64,000 bases of DNA from Ephydatia muelleri (lineage: Eukaryota > Porifera > Demospongiae > Spongillida > Spongillidae). Location: contig JABACO010000113.1 of NCBI GenBank assembly GCA_013339895.1, positions 36,611 through 100,610 of the forward strand, read 5' to 3'. Below are positions 10,720 through 20,834 of the stretch, piece after piece. The translations under genes and the position numbers were made by a program. The notes under the pieces are model-generated. The model ran no database searches, was not told the DNA's origin, and worked only from the letters and a program-made list of their open reading frames with translations. The number at the start of each line of letters is the position of its first letter. The stretch's first letter is position 1.

Positions 10720-11735
10720 TGCCATTCACCTCCAACTCCTGTTCCAGACGTAGACCCAGAGGTCGAGGATGCTTTGTGTCCACCTGAAAGAGGTCTTTTT
10801 TACCTTAACTTGTGTAGTATCATTCGCTCTTTTCCTCATCTTGAGCTGGACTTTCTGTTGGTCAAGTGGAGGGTTTGGCCTTCTTTCTCCTCTTTGTCTA
10901 ACAGCTTTGTATCGTCCTTTAGCCATTTCATCTCTGCTGAACAAAACATCAATTCCTTGCAGACAGAATTTCACAGGATCTTTGGGCGGGATGGCCAAAA
11001 TGTCAACATCTCCAATACACTTCGTGTCAGTCATGATTATGGGAAGAGGGCCATTACCAGGGAACGTGGTAGTTGTATACTTTTTACAAGGGTTTTTAGT
11101 ACTGTTGTATCAGCGCTCTTTTCCTCATCTTGAGCCGGATTTTCTCTCGGTCAAGTGGAGGGTTAGGCTAATTCACCCCTTTGTCTAACAGCTTTGTATC
11201 GTCCTTTAGCCATTTCATCTCTGCTGAACAAAACATCAATTCCTTGCAGACTGAATTTCACAGGATTTTTGGGTGGGATGGCCAAAATGTCTACATCTCC
11301 AATACACTTCATGTCAGACATTGTGATATTAAATTATGGGAAGAGAGGGCCATTACCAAGGAACGTGGTAGTCGTAGACTTTTTACAAGCCTTTTGAGTA
11401 CTGTTGTATCAGCGCTTTTTCCTCATCTTGAGCCAGACTTTCTGTGGGTAAAGTGTAGGAGGATTTGGCCTTCTTTCTCTTCTTTGTCTAACAGCTTTGT
11501 ATCGTCCTTTAGCCATTTCATCTCTGCTGAACAAAACATTAATTCCTTGCAGACAGAATTTCACAGGATCTTTGGGCAGGATGGCCAAAATGTCAGCATC
11601 TCCAATACACTTCATGTCAGTCATAATTATGTGGAGAGAGCCATTACCAGGGAACGTGGTAGTTGTATACCTTTTACAAGCATATTTTTTAGTGTTACTG
11701 TTGTATCAGCGCTCTTTTCCTCATCTTGAGCAGTC
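10720..11735 (-). repeat. Triplicated BEN-like coding segment (~300-bp units)
   Basis: Three direct units (about 10820-11115, 11118-11412, 11415-11730) each encode on the minus strand a segment with CIGDxDILAI, KDPVKFCLQGI, VLFSRDEMAKGRYKAV and RRPNPP. The 'VLFSRDEMAKG ... PPLD..KV' pattern recalls the start of BEN DNA-binding domains, an assignment from memory. Unit 1 reads on into KKTSFRWTQSILDLWVY. Units are joined by a repeated 'gttgtatcagcgct' stretch with stops, so they may be duplicated exons with intronic flanks or decaying transposon sequence. A fourth, degenerate copy is at 5.8-6.0 kb. Confidence 0.55.
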
Positions 11736-12183
11736 GTTACGAACCAAATTTTTCGTGACACTACTCCACGATTGATAATATCTCTTAAATATTTAACTGT
11801 ATAGCCACTTCCGGGTGGCTTAATCATTATCAGTTTACAACCGCTTGTGTCCAACAATGAATACCCTCCACAATCCCATCTATGTGTTTTAGAGCCCCAC
11901 CCCCATGAGCTCAGACGTGATCACATGGTGCTGAACCCAACCTCCGCTCCACCGCCTAGACCAAGGTACAAATGGCTTGAAAGGCAGCACTAATTCCAAA
12001 TATAATGTTCTATTGAAGGAAATAGCACCTGTTTTCCAACAGTAGAGCGACATTTGACTGATGACCAAGCACAACAATCTACACTTGTTATAATTATAGA
12101 AGACCATGACACTGTTGCTATTGATCAAACAAATGTAACTCTAAGCTTTGATGAAGATCTGTAGAAGAACAGGCTATTTTCAG
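11736..12183 (-). other. Unassigned stretch with weak transposase-like trace
   Basis: Near 11800-11850 the minus strand has an RKWLY-containing segment and the string tatagccacttccgg, both of which recur near 63.95 kb in a transposase-like fragment. The rest shows nothing recognisable. Confidence 0.25.
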
Positions 12184-12748
12184 TCATAAGAAATGATGGA
12201 AAAGAGGCTCCATCTGATTGCATGGAACCACGCACATGGGTAGATTGCATTGCTTGCATTTGTAGAATGTTGTTGTCTTGCGTCCCCTCCCCTTTTTGTT
12301 AGAACACACAGCACAGTTATGTTGTTCTCTTTTTCCTGTGGGGTTAGAGTCATACATAGCTATGAAGTGAGCCGGGCAGCTGTTGGTAGTCCACATTTAT
12401 GAGGTCCACTCTGCACATGTTCATTTGGTGGGGTATGTGCTGCACCAGCATCCACTAGCAGCTGTTGTGCCAATTCTGTCCTAAACCTCTGGTGTGTGAG
12501 AGGCTTTTGCTTCACTTGCTTTAATGCATACAGAATGTATGCATTTACAATCGCCATTTCAATCAGATGGAAAAAGCCTCTTTTCCACCATTTCTTACTT
12601 CTATGATTGAACCCATAGTAACTGGTCATTTGGTCATGGCGGTCAACTCCATTCGTAAAATGGTTGTATTGGTCAATGCAAAGTGGTTTAGAAACAATTT
12701 CCACCCTACCTGCATATATATATGCACTTGGCGGTCAAAGAGTTAATC
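12184..12748 (-). pseudogene. piggyBac transposase remnant (C-terminal part)
   Basis: The minus strand encodes CIDQYNHFTNGVDRHDQM, YYGFNHRSKKWWKRGFFH and IVNAYILYA, the end of the piggyBac catalytic domain (the VDR-DQ block with the last acidic residue). A shift follows to a Cys-rich tail CAVCSNKKGRGRK, CKQCNLPMCVVPC, the piggyBac C-terminal zinc-binding domain. The upstream boundary lies at a TTAA (about 12743-12746) followed by a ctctttgaccgcc-like terminus, as expected for TTAA-targeting elements. The N-terminus and first catalytic residues are deleted. Confidence 0.7.
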
Positions 12749-13262
12749 CACAATTTTCAATTCGCCAAATTGCCTCCCACATCGGATCATACATTTGATC
12801 ACCACATAAATCATTGCAGGGAAACTGGGCATAAGGGAACTGCAAACTATTGAACAATCCACGAACCATAAACATAACCATTGTTTTGGCTAGCCTAGGA
12901 CCCTGTACCCCTTCATTTAATACTGACTGCTCGCTCATAGTTCATTAAATGCTCATTTACAGAACCCAGATTAGCGAAACCGACTAATTCCCCATTGTGC
13001 TTGTCATACACAAGATCTTCACGGATGTACATCTCATCCATCAATGAAATATTGCACTTTTCCCTTTCAGGACAGCTCTCAACCTTGGAGGCTTCCCTTA
13101 GCATAGTATCAACTTGCGCTGAAAATCCACAAGAAGCTTTCACATAGTGCGTATAGTCTCGCTGTGTACGTTGAGAAGGCAGACGTAAGCACCCTGAATC
13201 CCTTAATGCCTCATAGGCTCCACTAGATCTGTATGCAAAGACGTAATCAAGCACCAGACTTT
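12735..13262 (-). pseudogene. P-element/THAP9-like transposase fragment
   Basis: Minus-strand frames 13254-12913 and 12938-12735 encode SGAYEALRDSGCLRLPSQRT, YTHYVKASCGFS, LMDEMYIREDLVYDKH and NEHLMNYER, then MVMFMVRGLFNSLQFPYAQF. These match the P-element-type transposase family; DEMYIREDLVY is the block with the first catalytic Asp. The fragment is cut at the TTAA where the piggyBac remnant begins, so it was interrupted by that insertion. Two frame changes are present. Confidence 0.6.
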
Positions 13263-14250
13263 ATGTGCTCACTCATGTACATGTATGTATACTTATGCCG
13301 CAAAGACAAACACCAGCGTATCATCAAAAGGTGCCATTGCATGTTCTTGGTTGTTGTGTAGCTCCTCACCAACAGTCGTTCCTTGCATATCACGGGTCTG
13401 CTGGAATCTTTTCTTTTACACGACGAATGGTAAAAGATGTCTTCTTGTATGCTTCGAACGTTGTACTAGTGTAGACACAGGTTGGTACCTGTAAAGAAAT
13501 AGGTAAACACAACACATGTATAAATATAACGTACGGCAAAATCTAACTTACCTGTAGTTGACATGACTGGTGTGTGAGGCATCTCGATCTGAGTTTGTGC
13601 TATACCAGTTTTGCTCCATGAGCGTTGAACGAAAAAAAGTACACTTGATGCACGCTCTCTTTTAAACCAGCTGTATGTTAAAGCGTGGGGGCCATGGTTC
13701 AGTAATTATCGTATTGCAACTGAATTCACTATGTCCGCCCCTTTTACGGTGATGTACTATGACGTTTTTGTAATTTACAAGTTCGTCATCAAAATATAAA
13801 TGTCATTTATGGCAACCCTTACGTCAAACCCTGCTAGACACTTTAAATTTTTGCTAGGTATTTGTCACGGACCTATGACAAGGCTATGTCTTCTATGACG
13901 ACGAACTTACCAAGGCTTGCGAGGCTATATGCAACTGACTAGTTTAATGTATTACAACAAACATTTGGCACACGAATACACATCTTTAAGTACTACTACA
14001 AATATTACATCAGTAGCGCAAGTACACACAACACTATATAAACTAGCTACTCTCTCTCACGGATACATGGATATAGTCTTAATCAATGTTCCTTAGGACT
14101 GAACAAACTTTCCCCGCATAATCACCATCACGATCCAGGTTGGTTATTGCAGCCAATCAGCAGAGTAATTAGTGGGTGTAGTTGCTAGTGATGGTGGGCA
14201 TCGGCAGAAATGACCGACTGTAATAATAAACGATCGAACATGGCATGAAA
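13263..14250. other. No recognisable gene
   Basis: The plus frames near 13265-13494 overlap each other and lack conserved motifs. I see nothing convincing in the remainder. Confidence 0.4.
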
Positions 14251-14254
14251 TTGA

Positions 14255-14566
14255 ATGGGTGACTGTTATATTCCGCTCTGCATGGTTGTCGAGGACAACA
14301 GTATGTATGTGTTCTCTGGACAGAGCGGTGCAAAGATCACCAACAACCTGTTCCAGTACAAGTTCCAAGAGAGGCAATGGATCCGCATCAGGATGGAGCA
14401 CCTTTTAAGGGGATCCCTCTCTCCACCTCAGCGGTATGGTCATACCATGGTCAGCTTCGGTCGCAGTCTATACGTCTTTGGGGGTATTGCTGATGGTATC
14501 CTTGACAACAAGATTCACCACGCCTTTGACGTCGACTCTTGTTCCTGGTTCTGGCCAAACTATTAG
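14255..14566 (+). pseudogene. LZTR1: LZTR1-like kelch fragment
   Basis: The frame contains [37 protein letters not shown] and [18 protein letters not shown]. It matches two consecutive kelch repeats of LZTR1, the substrate receptor of a CUL3 ubiquitin ligase that acts on RAS-family GTPases, including the diagnostic [12 protein letters not shown] string. A TGA closes the frame immediately upstream (14252) and no AG acceptor is visible there. The match fades at the SCSW position just before the stop. No other LZTR1 exon is seen nearby. It is most simply an orphan duplicated or retrocopied fragment; a single exon of a real gene is less likely. Confidence 0.7.
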
Positions 14567-14729
14567 CTTATTAATTTCTCGTATCGCAATAGTAACTTCC
14601 TGATCCACATCACTTTGTACTCCTTGCACAAAATACATTATCTCAGAAATCTGAAGGTGAAGAAAGTATCTTAGAAATGCAAAATGGTTTTGATTACATA
14701 CCAATTCATAGTACTTAGTTAATGGCCAA

Positions 14730-15000
14730 TGGCTTTCCAGGTCAAGAGATTCAGTTGCAAAATATATTTCGGCCTAGCGGGCCTTCTTCAGTTGTCTAGG
14801 TCCTCTACGGTGAGGATAGTGTGTCTGATACAAGTGGTTAATAGGTCGAAGCTGCATTTTTCAAGGGTTTCCCTCCATTCTTTTATCAGTCTATCATTGG
14901 GCCCTGGTGCTACGCATGGAACAAATGCTCTGAGTCCGTTTGGGAACACTCCTTTGTTGATAGCTTTGTTGATAGCTGTAGTCGTGTTAGCTTTTAGATG
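14730..15000 (-). pseudogene. Retroelement (PLE-like) N-terminal fragment with terminal stem-loop motif
   Basis: The minus strand reads GVFPNGLRAFVPCVAPGPND, RLIKEWRETLEKCSFDLL and IRHTILTVEDLDN, then a hairpin-containing string tgaagaaggcccgctaggcc followed by gaaatat. Proteins of this type (G-x-P-x-GL ... W...L..C) precede RT domains in PLE-like elements as far as I recall. The CTGAAGAAGG ... CCGAAA hairpin recurs at about 41.30 kb. Confidence 0.35.
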
Positions 15001-15250
15001 ACTGGAGACTGAGATGGTGAGCTGTTAGCTTAGCTTTTAGGCTAAGACTGAGATGGTGAGTTGTTAGCTTAGGTTTTAGCTTAGTCTTTAGGTTTAGCTT
15101 AGCTTCAGGTAGGATGTTGGTAAGTTTGATGGGGGAAAAAGACTAAGCTCATAAATGAATCAGAAGATGTTGGTGGGATGACTAAAGAAGACTGAGATGG
15201 TGAGCTGTTAGCTAGCTTTTGGGTTTTAGCTTAGCCTTTAGGTAAATAGA
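15001..15250. repeat. Degenerate ~30-60 bp repeats
   Basis: The strings 'gactgagatggtgag' and 'ctgttagct' recur three times (15004, 15047, 15190) with variable spacing. No coding capacity. Confidence 0.6.
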
Positions 15251-15409
15251 GTCTCCTAGGCCGAGGCGGAACAAGAACGTCCCCCTCCAGGCGAACCATA
15301 CGGCACGGGCTATAGTAGCAGACATGCAGTTCCATTGTACAAGGAAGATAACAGCATTAAACAGGAACAGAATGGTCCTCTGTGTGGTTGGTGGCCGAAA
15401 AACTTGTTT

Positions 15410-15835
15410 CTGTGGTGGAGAGTTCTGATGCCATCTTGAGATTTGAACGTTGTAGCAACCAGGAGTAGACGGCTGGCATCTGTACACAGAGAGGAGTGCG
15501 AGTCACAAGGTACCCACCCTACGACCACATCAAACACATAAATAATGTGGTGCCTTACAGACAGCGACAGCGATGTAGACAGAGAGGAGTGTGAGTCGCA
15601 AGGCACACACATCATGCATGGTTAGTATGCCCAAACAGCTGATGCCATCTTGACATTTGAACGTTGTAGCAACCAAGAGAAGATGGCTGGCATCTGTACA
15701 CAGAGGAGTGCGAATCACAAGGTACCCACCCTACGACCACATCAAACACATAAATAATGTGGTGCCTTACAGACAGCGACAGCGATGTAGACAGAGAGGA
15801 GTGCGAGTCGCAAGGCACACACATCATGCATGGGG
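15410..15835. repeat. ~220-bp tandem repeat, target of the transposon
   Basis: Two units are visible (about 15420-15640 and 15640-15835), each with 'gtagcaaccaagagaaga', 'aggtacccaccctacgacc' and 'gacagcgacagcgatgtag'. The first unit continues into 'catgcatggttagtatgcc', while the second breaks at 'catgcatgg' where the 4-kb transposon begins. The same repeat resumes at 19806-19996. Confidence 0.8.
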
Positions 15836-16304
15836 GTCATTCCAACTCTTGTGAGCAAGAGTTGTGACTCACGTCTTCCGATTTTGCTCTAACTTCTCAT
15901 ATATGTTGGTCTTGATATGAAAGTGACTTGTACCATTTATTGAGTTAATAACGTTAATGGTTTACGAAATATACGCCACTGAATAATTAATTCGTAAATG
16001 TTGCAACTTGGCACGCTCATATCTTGGCTGCTATACAATTGGCAGCAGGGTTTTTGGCATCGAATTGAAGGCCATGATGAGTAGAACTGATCTAGGGCGA
16101 TTATTTTGGGGAGTGAGTAAAGGGTTAAATTTCTAGCTTCATCAAAGTACCTTTTTAAAAAATAGAAGTGTCTACCACGTGAAATACAAGTTTTTTGTTT
16201 TATACAACTGAAGGGACTATCAATGTCTATAAGCTTCAGAAAAAAGTTTGTATATTGATTACCTCTGAGAACCAGATTTTACCAGAGGGCGCCATTTTTG
16301 TCTC
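15836..16304 (+). repeat. Left terminal inverted repeat
   Basis: Begins gggtcattcca and ends gccatttttgtctc; pairs with 19327-19805. An extra short hairpin, aactcttgtgagcaagagtt, lies close to the tip on this side only. Confidence 0.85.
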
Positions 16305-18060
16305 AAGGTTAGCCAAAAAGATTGTAAAAGACAAAGGGGTAATATCTAGTCCTAATTCTAAGGCTGGAAAACCACTATGTGAAGAAACTGTTAAACTAGT
16401 GAAAGCCTTTTACCACCACGATGACATCAGCCGGGTGATGCCTGGGATAAAGGATTTTCTATCAGTAAGAAATGATGAAGGAGAGAAAGAGCACAATCAG
16501 AAAAGGCTTGTGCTGTGCAATCTCAAAGAAGCTTACCATCAATTCAAACAACAGCATCCAGGTATCAAGGTTGGATTCTCTAAATTTGCTGAACTGCGAC
16601 CCAAAGAATGTGTCTTGGCAGGAGCCACAGGTACTCACTCAGTATGTGTGTACAATTCATCAGAATGTTAAGCTGATGATGGAAGGTGGTAGACTAGCGG
16701 CACTAACCAATGGCTGGTTTACTGACTACAAAGATTGCTTGGCAGCCATACAGTGTGAATCACCAGAATATGATTGTGCAGTTGGAAAATGCGCAGAATG
16801 CCCAGGAGCAGAGTTGCTGCGAGAGGAGCTTGAAGCAGTCATGGAAGAGAATGGTGTAGAAACTGTTCATTACAACCAGTGGACAAACACTGATCGTGCC
16901 AACCTTGAGACCTGTATTGTACCAGTTGAAGAGTTTCTGGATGTGTTCATGGCTGCATTGAAAAAATTGCAATTGCACGATTTTATAGCAAAGAATCAAG
17001 CCAAGTTTCTAGCATATAAAAAGGAAAATCTCACATCTGGGGAGTTTATTGTCATTGCAGATTTTTCAGAGAACTACAGTTTTGTAGTTCAAGATGAGAA
17101 TCAATCTTTTCATTGGAACAATTTACAGGCAACTGTTCATCCTTTCCTGTGCTACTATAAGAACACAGATGGGAAACTAGATAGTGTTTGCTTCTGCATC
17201 ATTTCAGAGAACAAGGAGCATGACACGATAGCGGTACACCTGTTCCAGCGCAAGTTAGTTTCATTTCTAACAGAGCATTTTGGAACACAACCAAGACAAA
17301 TCATGTACATGTCAGATGGTTGTGCAGGTCAATACAAGAACTGCTATAACTTTACAAATTTGTGCCATCAAAGAAAGATTTTGGAGTCCCAGCAGAGTGG
17401 CATTTCTTTGCTACTTCTCATGGCAAGTCACCAGCAGATGGTATAGCAGGGACTGTGAAAAGGACTGCAGCAAAAGCAAGTCTTCAACGTCCATATGAAG
17501 ACCAGATCTTAACACCAATAAAATTATATGAATTCGTTTCACAAAATATCAAAGGCATACATTTTGCATATTCAACTATGAAAGACCACGAAGAGGAGGC
17601 AAAGATTCTGGTTGAGAGGTTCAAGTATAGTAGAACATATCACAGTTTTGTACCGATTTCAATATCCTCCGTAGATGTCATGCCATATTCCCTTGGTATG
17701 ATGAAAAGAACTGAAAGAGTCACTTCAGCAAACGTCACTGGGAGGCTCTACCACTTTCAACCCTGAAAGGATATGTTACTGTAGCATATGAAGACAGTTG
17801 TTGGCTCGGTTATGTGATGAAAGTAGATGTCAATGCTCGACTTGTTGAAGTAGAGTGTGACTATGCTTGGTGCACCCGTGAAGAAAGTCAATTTTTGCTA
17901 ACGTGTATCCACACGAACAAAGTCGGTTGTTGCTCAGATAGCCACACTCTCATGAGTGTGGCTATGCTTGGTGCACCCGTGAAGAAAGTCAGCTGTCGCT
18001 CACCATATGTACTGTGTATTTCTACATTGTGTTTACTAAATTGACATATTGCGTGTAGAC
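16195..18060 (+). pseudogene. DDE-like transposase of the TIR element, frameshifted
   Basis: The reading starts inside the left TIR and runs through KEHNQKRLVLCNLKEAYHQF, RPKECVLAG, a Cys-rich section, IVIADFSENYSF, YMSDGCAGQYKNCYNF, AEWHFFATSHGKSPADGI and GTVKRTAAKASLQRP. It ends with a small domain holding VTVAYEDSCWLGYVMKVDV. The Asp in ADFSENY and in MSDGCAGQ, plus the SHGK region, look like an RNase H-fold catalytic set; this is inference from spacing. Frameshifts occur near 16650, 17370 and 17765, so the copy cannot make a full protein. A truncated relative starts the window at 1-741. Confidence 0.7.
17853..17991 (+). repeat. 38-bp local duplication with hairpin
   Basis: The stretch from 'gagtgtg' through 'gcacccgtgaagaaagtca' occurs at 17853-17890 and again at 17954-17991, joined by an imperfect spacer. 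A 10-bp-arm hairpin (17938-17961, agccacactc/gagtgtggct) abuts the second copy. It lies in the transposase C-terminal region. Confidence 0.7.
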
Positions 18061-18264
18061 TCATGTACAAAAAGTTCTTATTAGAACTCGTTTGCCAGGA
18101 TGCCCTCATCATCAATGGAGGCAACTTTCTGGCAAACGTTACTTTTACAAAAGAAGCACCAGTGCTAAATATAGTAAAGTGGGACACGAAATCACAGAAC
18201 AAAACATTTTTCAATGAAAAAGCAATTTTCTTTAGTGCATCAAATGCTTGCAGTACAGACCATA

Positions 18265-19215
18265 CTACACATGCAAGACACAAATGATGCCCAAGTTCAA
18301 TTGTGCAATCTGTCCCAGATTGATTGATGTAAGGTCATGGGCCAATGTAATGCTGGCCAGACGAGTGGGCAATTGATGTGTTGAACCAGTCCAATGCGGG
18401 GGCCAATCCGAAGCTGGACCATGTGAATAATATGCTGCTGGACCAGAGGCGAAATTCGGAACTGGACCTGGGTGCCAATATGCAACTGCTCCACGTGGAC
18501 AATAGGGTTCAAGTAGAGTAGGCCCATGAGGTGTGACTTGTGAAGTCACAATGCTACAACATTTAGGTGGCTGTGACCTGGACCTGTGTGGTGACCTGGA
18601 CCGGTGTGGTGACCTGGACCGGTGTGGTGACCTGGACCGGTGTGGTGACCTGGACCGGTGTGGTGACCTGGACTGGTGTGGTGACCTGGACCGGTGTGGT
18701 GACCTGGACCGGTGTGGTGACCTGGACGGTGACCTGGACCGGTGTGGTGACCTGGACCGTTGTGGTGACCTGGACCGGTGTGGTGACCTGGACTGGTATG
18801 ACCGTGGTGACCTGGACCGTTGTGGTGACCTGGACTGGTGTGGTGACCTGGACTGTTGTGGTGACCTGGACTGGTGTGGTGACCGTGACTTGGACCTGTA
18901 TGACCTGGACCTATGTGGAGGAGGTGAACGTGTTTGTGAGTGGTCTGATGAATGAGAGCTGCTGCATGATGGTGACTCAGAGCGGGAATGTGAAAAAAAG
19001 TTTGAAGAAAAGTTGCAAGACGGAACTGAAGCGTAGCGAGGGGGGCGTGGATTAGATCGAGGGCCTGAATATAGTGCTGTGAAGGAGCGCTGGGTCCATA
19101 CTTGTGTTCTTATTCTTCTCCGAGTCTGGGATGAAGGCGGCGAGTCGAGAAGCTGCACTATTCCACGACATGCCGTATGTGGAAGCATCGGGAGTACATC
19201 AGGAGCGACATGCAC
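18265..19215 (-). CDS. RS-domain-like protein encoded in the transposon
   Basis: This frame of about 316 codons runs opposite to the transposase. Its centre is a long arginine-serine-proline tract with units such as RSRSPHRSRSPQ, the composition of SR splicing-factor RS domains. The N-terminal part has Ser-rich SCSSSHSSDHSQ, and the C-terminal part is Pro/Gly/His-rich. The tract is encoded by an 18-bp minisatellite, so the composition could be a by-product of repeat growth. The first codon counted is not an ATG (GTG), and the frame stays open upstream, so the start is unknown. It could be an accessory protein or a chance frame; the complementary strand is also open over the repeat. Confidence 0.4.
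   Translation of the reverse strand: MHVAPDVLPMLPHTACRGIVQLLDSPPSSQTRRRIRTQVWTQRSFTALYSGPRSNPRPPRYASVPSCNFSSNFFSHSRSESPSCSSSHSSDHSQTRSPPPHRSRSYRSKSRSPHQSRSPQQSRSPHQSRSPQRSRSPRSYQSRSPHRSRSPQRSRSPHRSRSPSRSPHRSRSPHRSRSPHQSRSPHRSRSPHRSRSPHRSRSPHRSRSPHRSRSQPPKCCSIVTSQVTPHGPTLLEPYCPRGAVAYWHPGPVPNFASGPAAYYSHGPASDWPPHWTGSTHQLPTRLASITLAHDLTSINLGQIAQLNLGIICVLHV
18570..18915. repeat. 18-bp minisatellite (about 18 units)
   Basis: Unit ggtgacctggaccggtgt repeats with point changes and a few partial units (18726, 18798). The length is a multiple of three, so frames stay open on both strands through the array. Confidence 0.9.
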
Positions 19216-19326
19216 TGGCAGTATATCGGTAGAGGGTGGCGGCAGATCGGTAGAGGTGGTGACAGCGTGGGGTAGCTGTGGTAAGATGTATACATAACAC
19301 CACTTGCAACGTATGTAAACAAAAGG

Positions 19327-19805
19327 GAGACAAAAATGGCGCCCTCTGGTAAAATCTCTTGTGGTTCTCAGAGGTAATCAATATACAAACTTTTTTTTTC
19401 TGAAGCGTATAGACATTGATAGACCCTTCAGTTGTGTTAAAAAAAAAATTGTATTTCACGTGGTAGACACTTCTATTTTTTAAAAAGGTACTTTGACGAA
19501 GCTAGAAATTTAACCCTTTACCCCTCAAAATAATCGCCATAGATCAGCTCTACTCATGACCTTCAATTCCATGCCCAAAACCCTGCTGTAAATTGTATAG
19601 CAGCCAAGATATGAGTGTGCCAAGTTGCAACTTTTACGAAAAAATTAATTATTCAGTGATGCATATTTCGTAAACCATTAACGTTATTAATTAACACAAT
19701 AAATGGTACAAGTCACTTTCATATCAAGACCAACATATATGAGAAGTTAGAGCAAAATCGGAAGACGTGAGTCACAACTCTTGCTCATTTGACATGGAAT
19801 GACCC
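19327..19805 (-). repeat. Right terminal inverted repeat
   Basis: Complement of the left repeat, ending tggaatgaccc; about 10 bp longer because of poly-T/A and terminal indels. Confidence 0.85.
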
Positions 19806-19996
19806 GTGGTTAGTATGCCCAAACAGCTGATGCCATCTTGACATTTGAACGTTGTAGCAACCAAGAGAAGACGGCTGGCATCTGTACACAGAGAGTGCGA
19901 GTCACAAGGTACCCACCCTACGACCACATCAACATGCCATCTTGACATGTGAACGTTGTAGCAACCAAGAGAAGACGGCTGGCATCTGTACACAGA
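19806..19996. repeat. Continuation of the ~220-bp tandem repeat
   Basis: Resumes at 'gtggttagtatgcc' with one full and one shortened unit, then meets Gypsy-type sequence abruptly at about 19997. Confidence 0.75.
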
Positions 19997-20830
19997 CCCC
20001 GGCCTAACAGATGGCTGGATGATGTCTTATCAAGCATGTCTTCAAGCATCTTCCTTGCCTCCTCCCACCTAGCAATAGGAATACGTCGAAGTGGTTGACG
20101 AATAGGATGGGAATTTCCTGCTGAGATAGAATGCCGCAGTCTGTCAGTCCGGCTTAGGTGTCATCCTTGTTAACCGCAAAGACATCCGTATATTTTTGAA
20201 GGAGCAAGAGAAATGAATTTTTCTCCCCATCCGTGAGACCTTGTCCACACCTTTGCACAATGTTCTCTGACCGAACACTCCCTCAATGTTGAATGTTCAT
20301 TTGCTGCCGTAGCCATTTGTACAGATGTCAGTTCTGCTGGCTTAACCTGTTCCATTGTGGCAATCTGGGTCCCTTTGTGAATGATAATGGGCTCCGTTGA
20401 TGGGTTCAGTAGTCTCACTGGCACTTCACATCTGCGTACATGTACCACCAGTCCATGTGCTACTTTGATGGGCATACGAGTAGTCACTGCACCCTCCACA
20501 ATCCAAGTACCGGTAGCTGGTCCATCACTTCAATCACACTACCGGGTGGTATATGTAATGTGGTCCCCAATGTATTAACATGAGCAGCTGCTTCATTCAG
20601 GGTAACACTGAGGGGCAGCGTCATGTTCCTGCCAGCTGCAAACTGCAACTGCCCACTGTGGGTATCAATGATGCACTGGTTGGCCTGAAGTGTTGCATGA
20701 GACAACAGCACCAGTATCCAGTAGAGAACTAACGCGCGAATGTTGTTGATGAACGCTGGAATCTTGCAGGCTGACGAATTTATAGGTAGCACGGGTGTAG
20801 TAGCATAGTCTATTTGTGGTACTCATTTGG
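19997..20830 (-). pseudogene. Gypsy-type retrotransposon piece: protease to RT N-terminus
   Basis: In minus-strand order: a YKFVSLQDSS stretch, the retroviral-type aspartic protease motif LLDTGAVVS (about 20720), a long linker with CEVPVRLLNPSTEPIIIHKG (20460-20370), and the RT entry block GRTDRLRHSISAGNSHPIRQ with EEARKMLEDML (20160-20030). Frame changes separate the blocks. It lacks the RT core, which appears in another piece at 21.8-22.8 kb. The left end joins the tandem repeat directly. Confidence 0.65.
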
Positions 20831-20834
20831 CTGT

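Larger units (their letters stand above)
15836..19805. mobile_element. Complete-looking DNA transposon with ~470-bp terminal inverted repeats
   Basis: The sequence 15836-16304 is repeated in inverted orientation at 19327-19805, with few substitutions and small indels. Termini are GGGTCATTCCA and its complement. The element sits inside a tandem repeat whose uninterrupted unit supplies the empty site; the junctions suggest a short TGG target duplication plus one extra G at the right end. Inside are a frameshifted plus-strand transposase and a minus-strand RS-rich frame. The superfamily is not clear to me: transposase motifs do not let me choose among the smaller DDE groups. Confidence 0.85.

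Noticed and set aside
18533..19055. Plus-strand frames over the 18-bp minisatellite (CGDLDR and VTWTGV repeats)
   Set aside because: The repeat unit is a multiple of three, so all frames stay open; only the RS frame extends well beyond the array.
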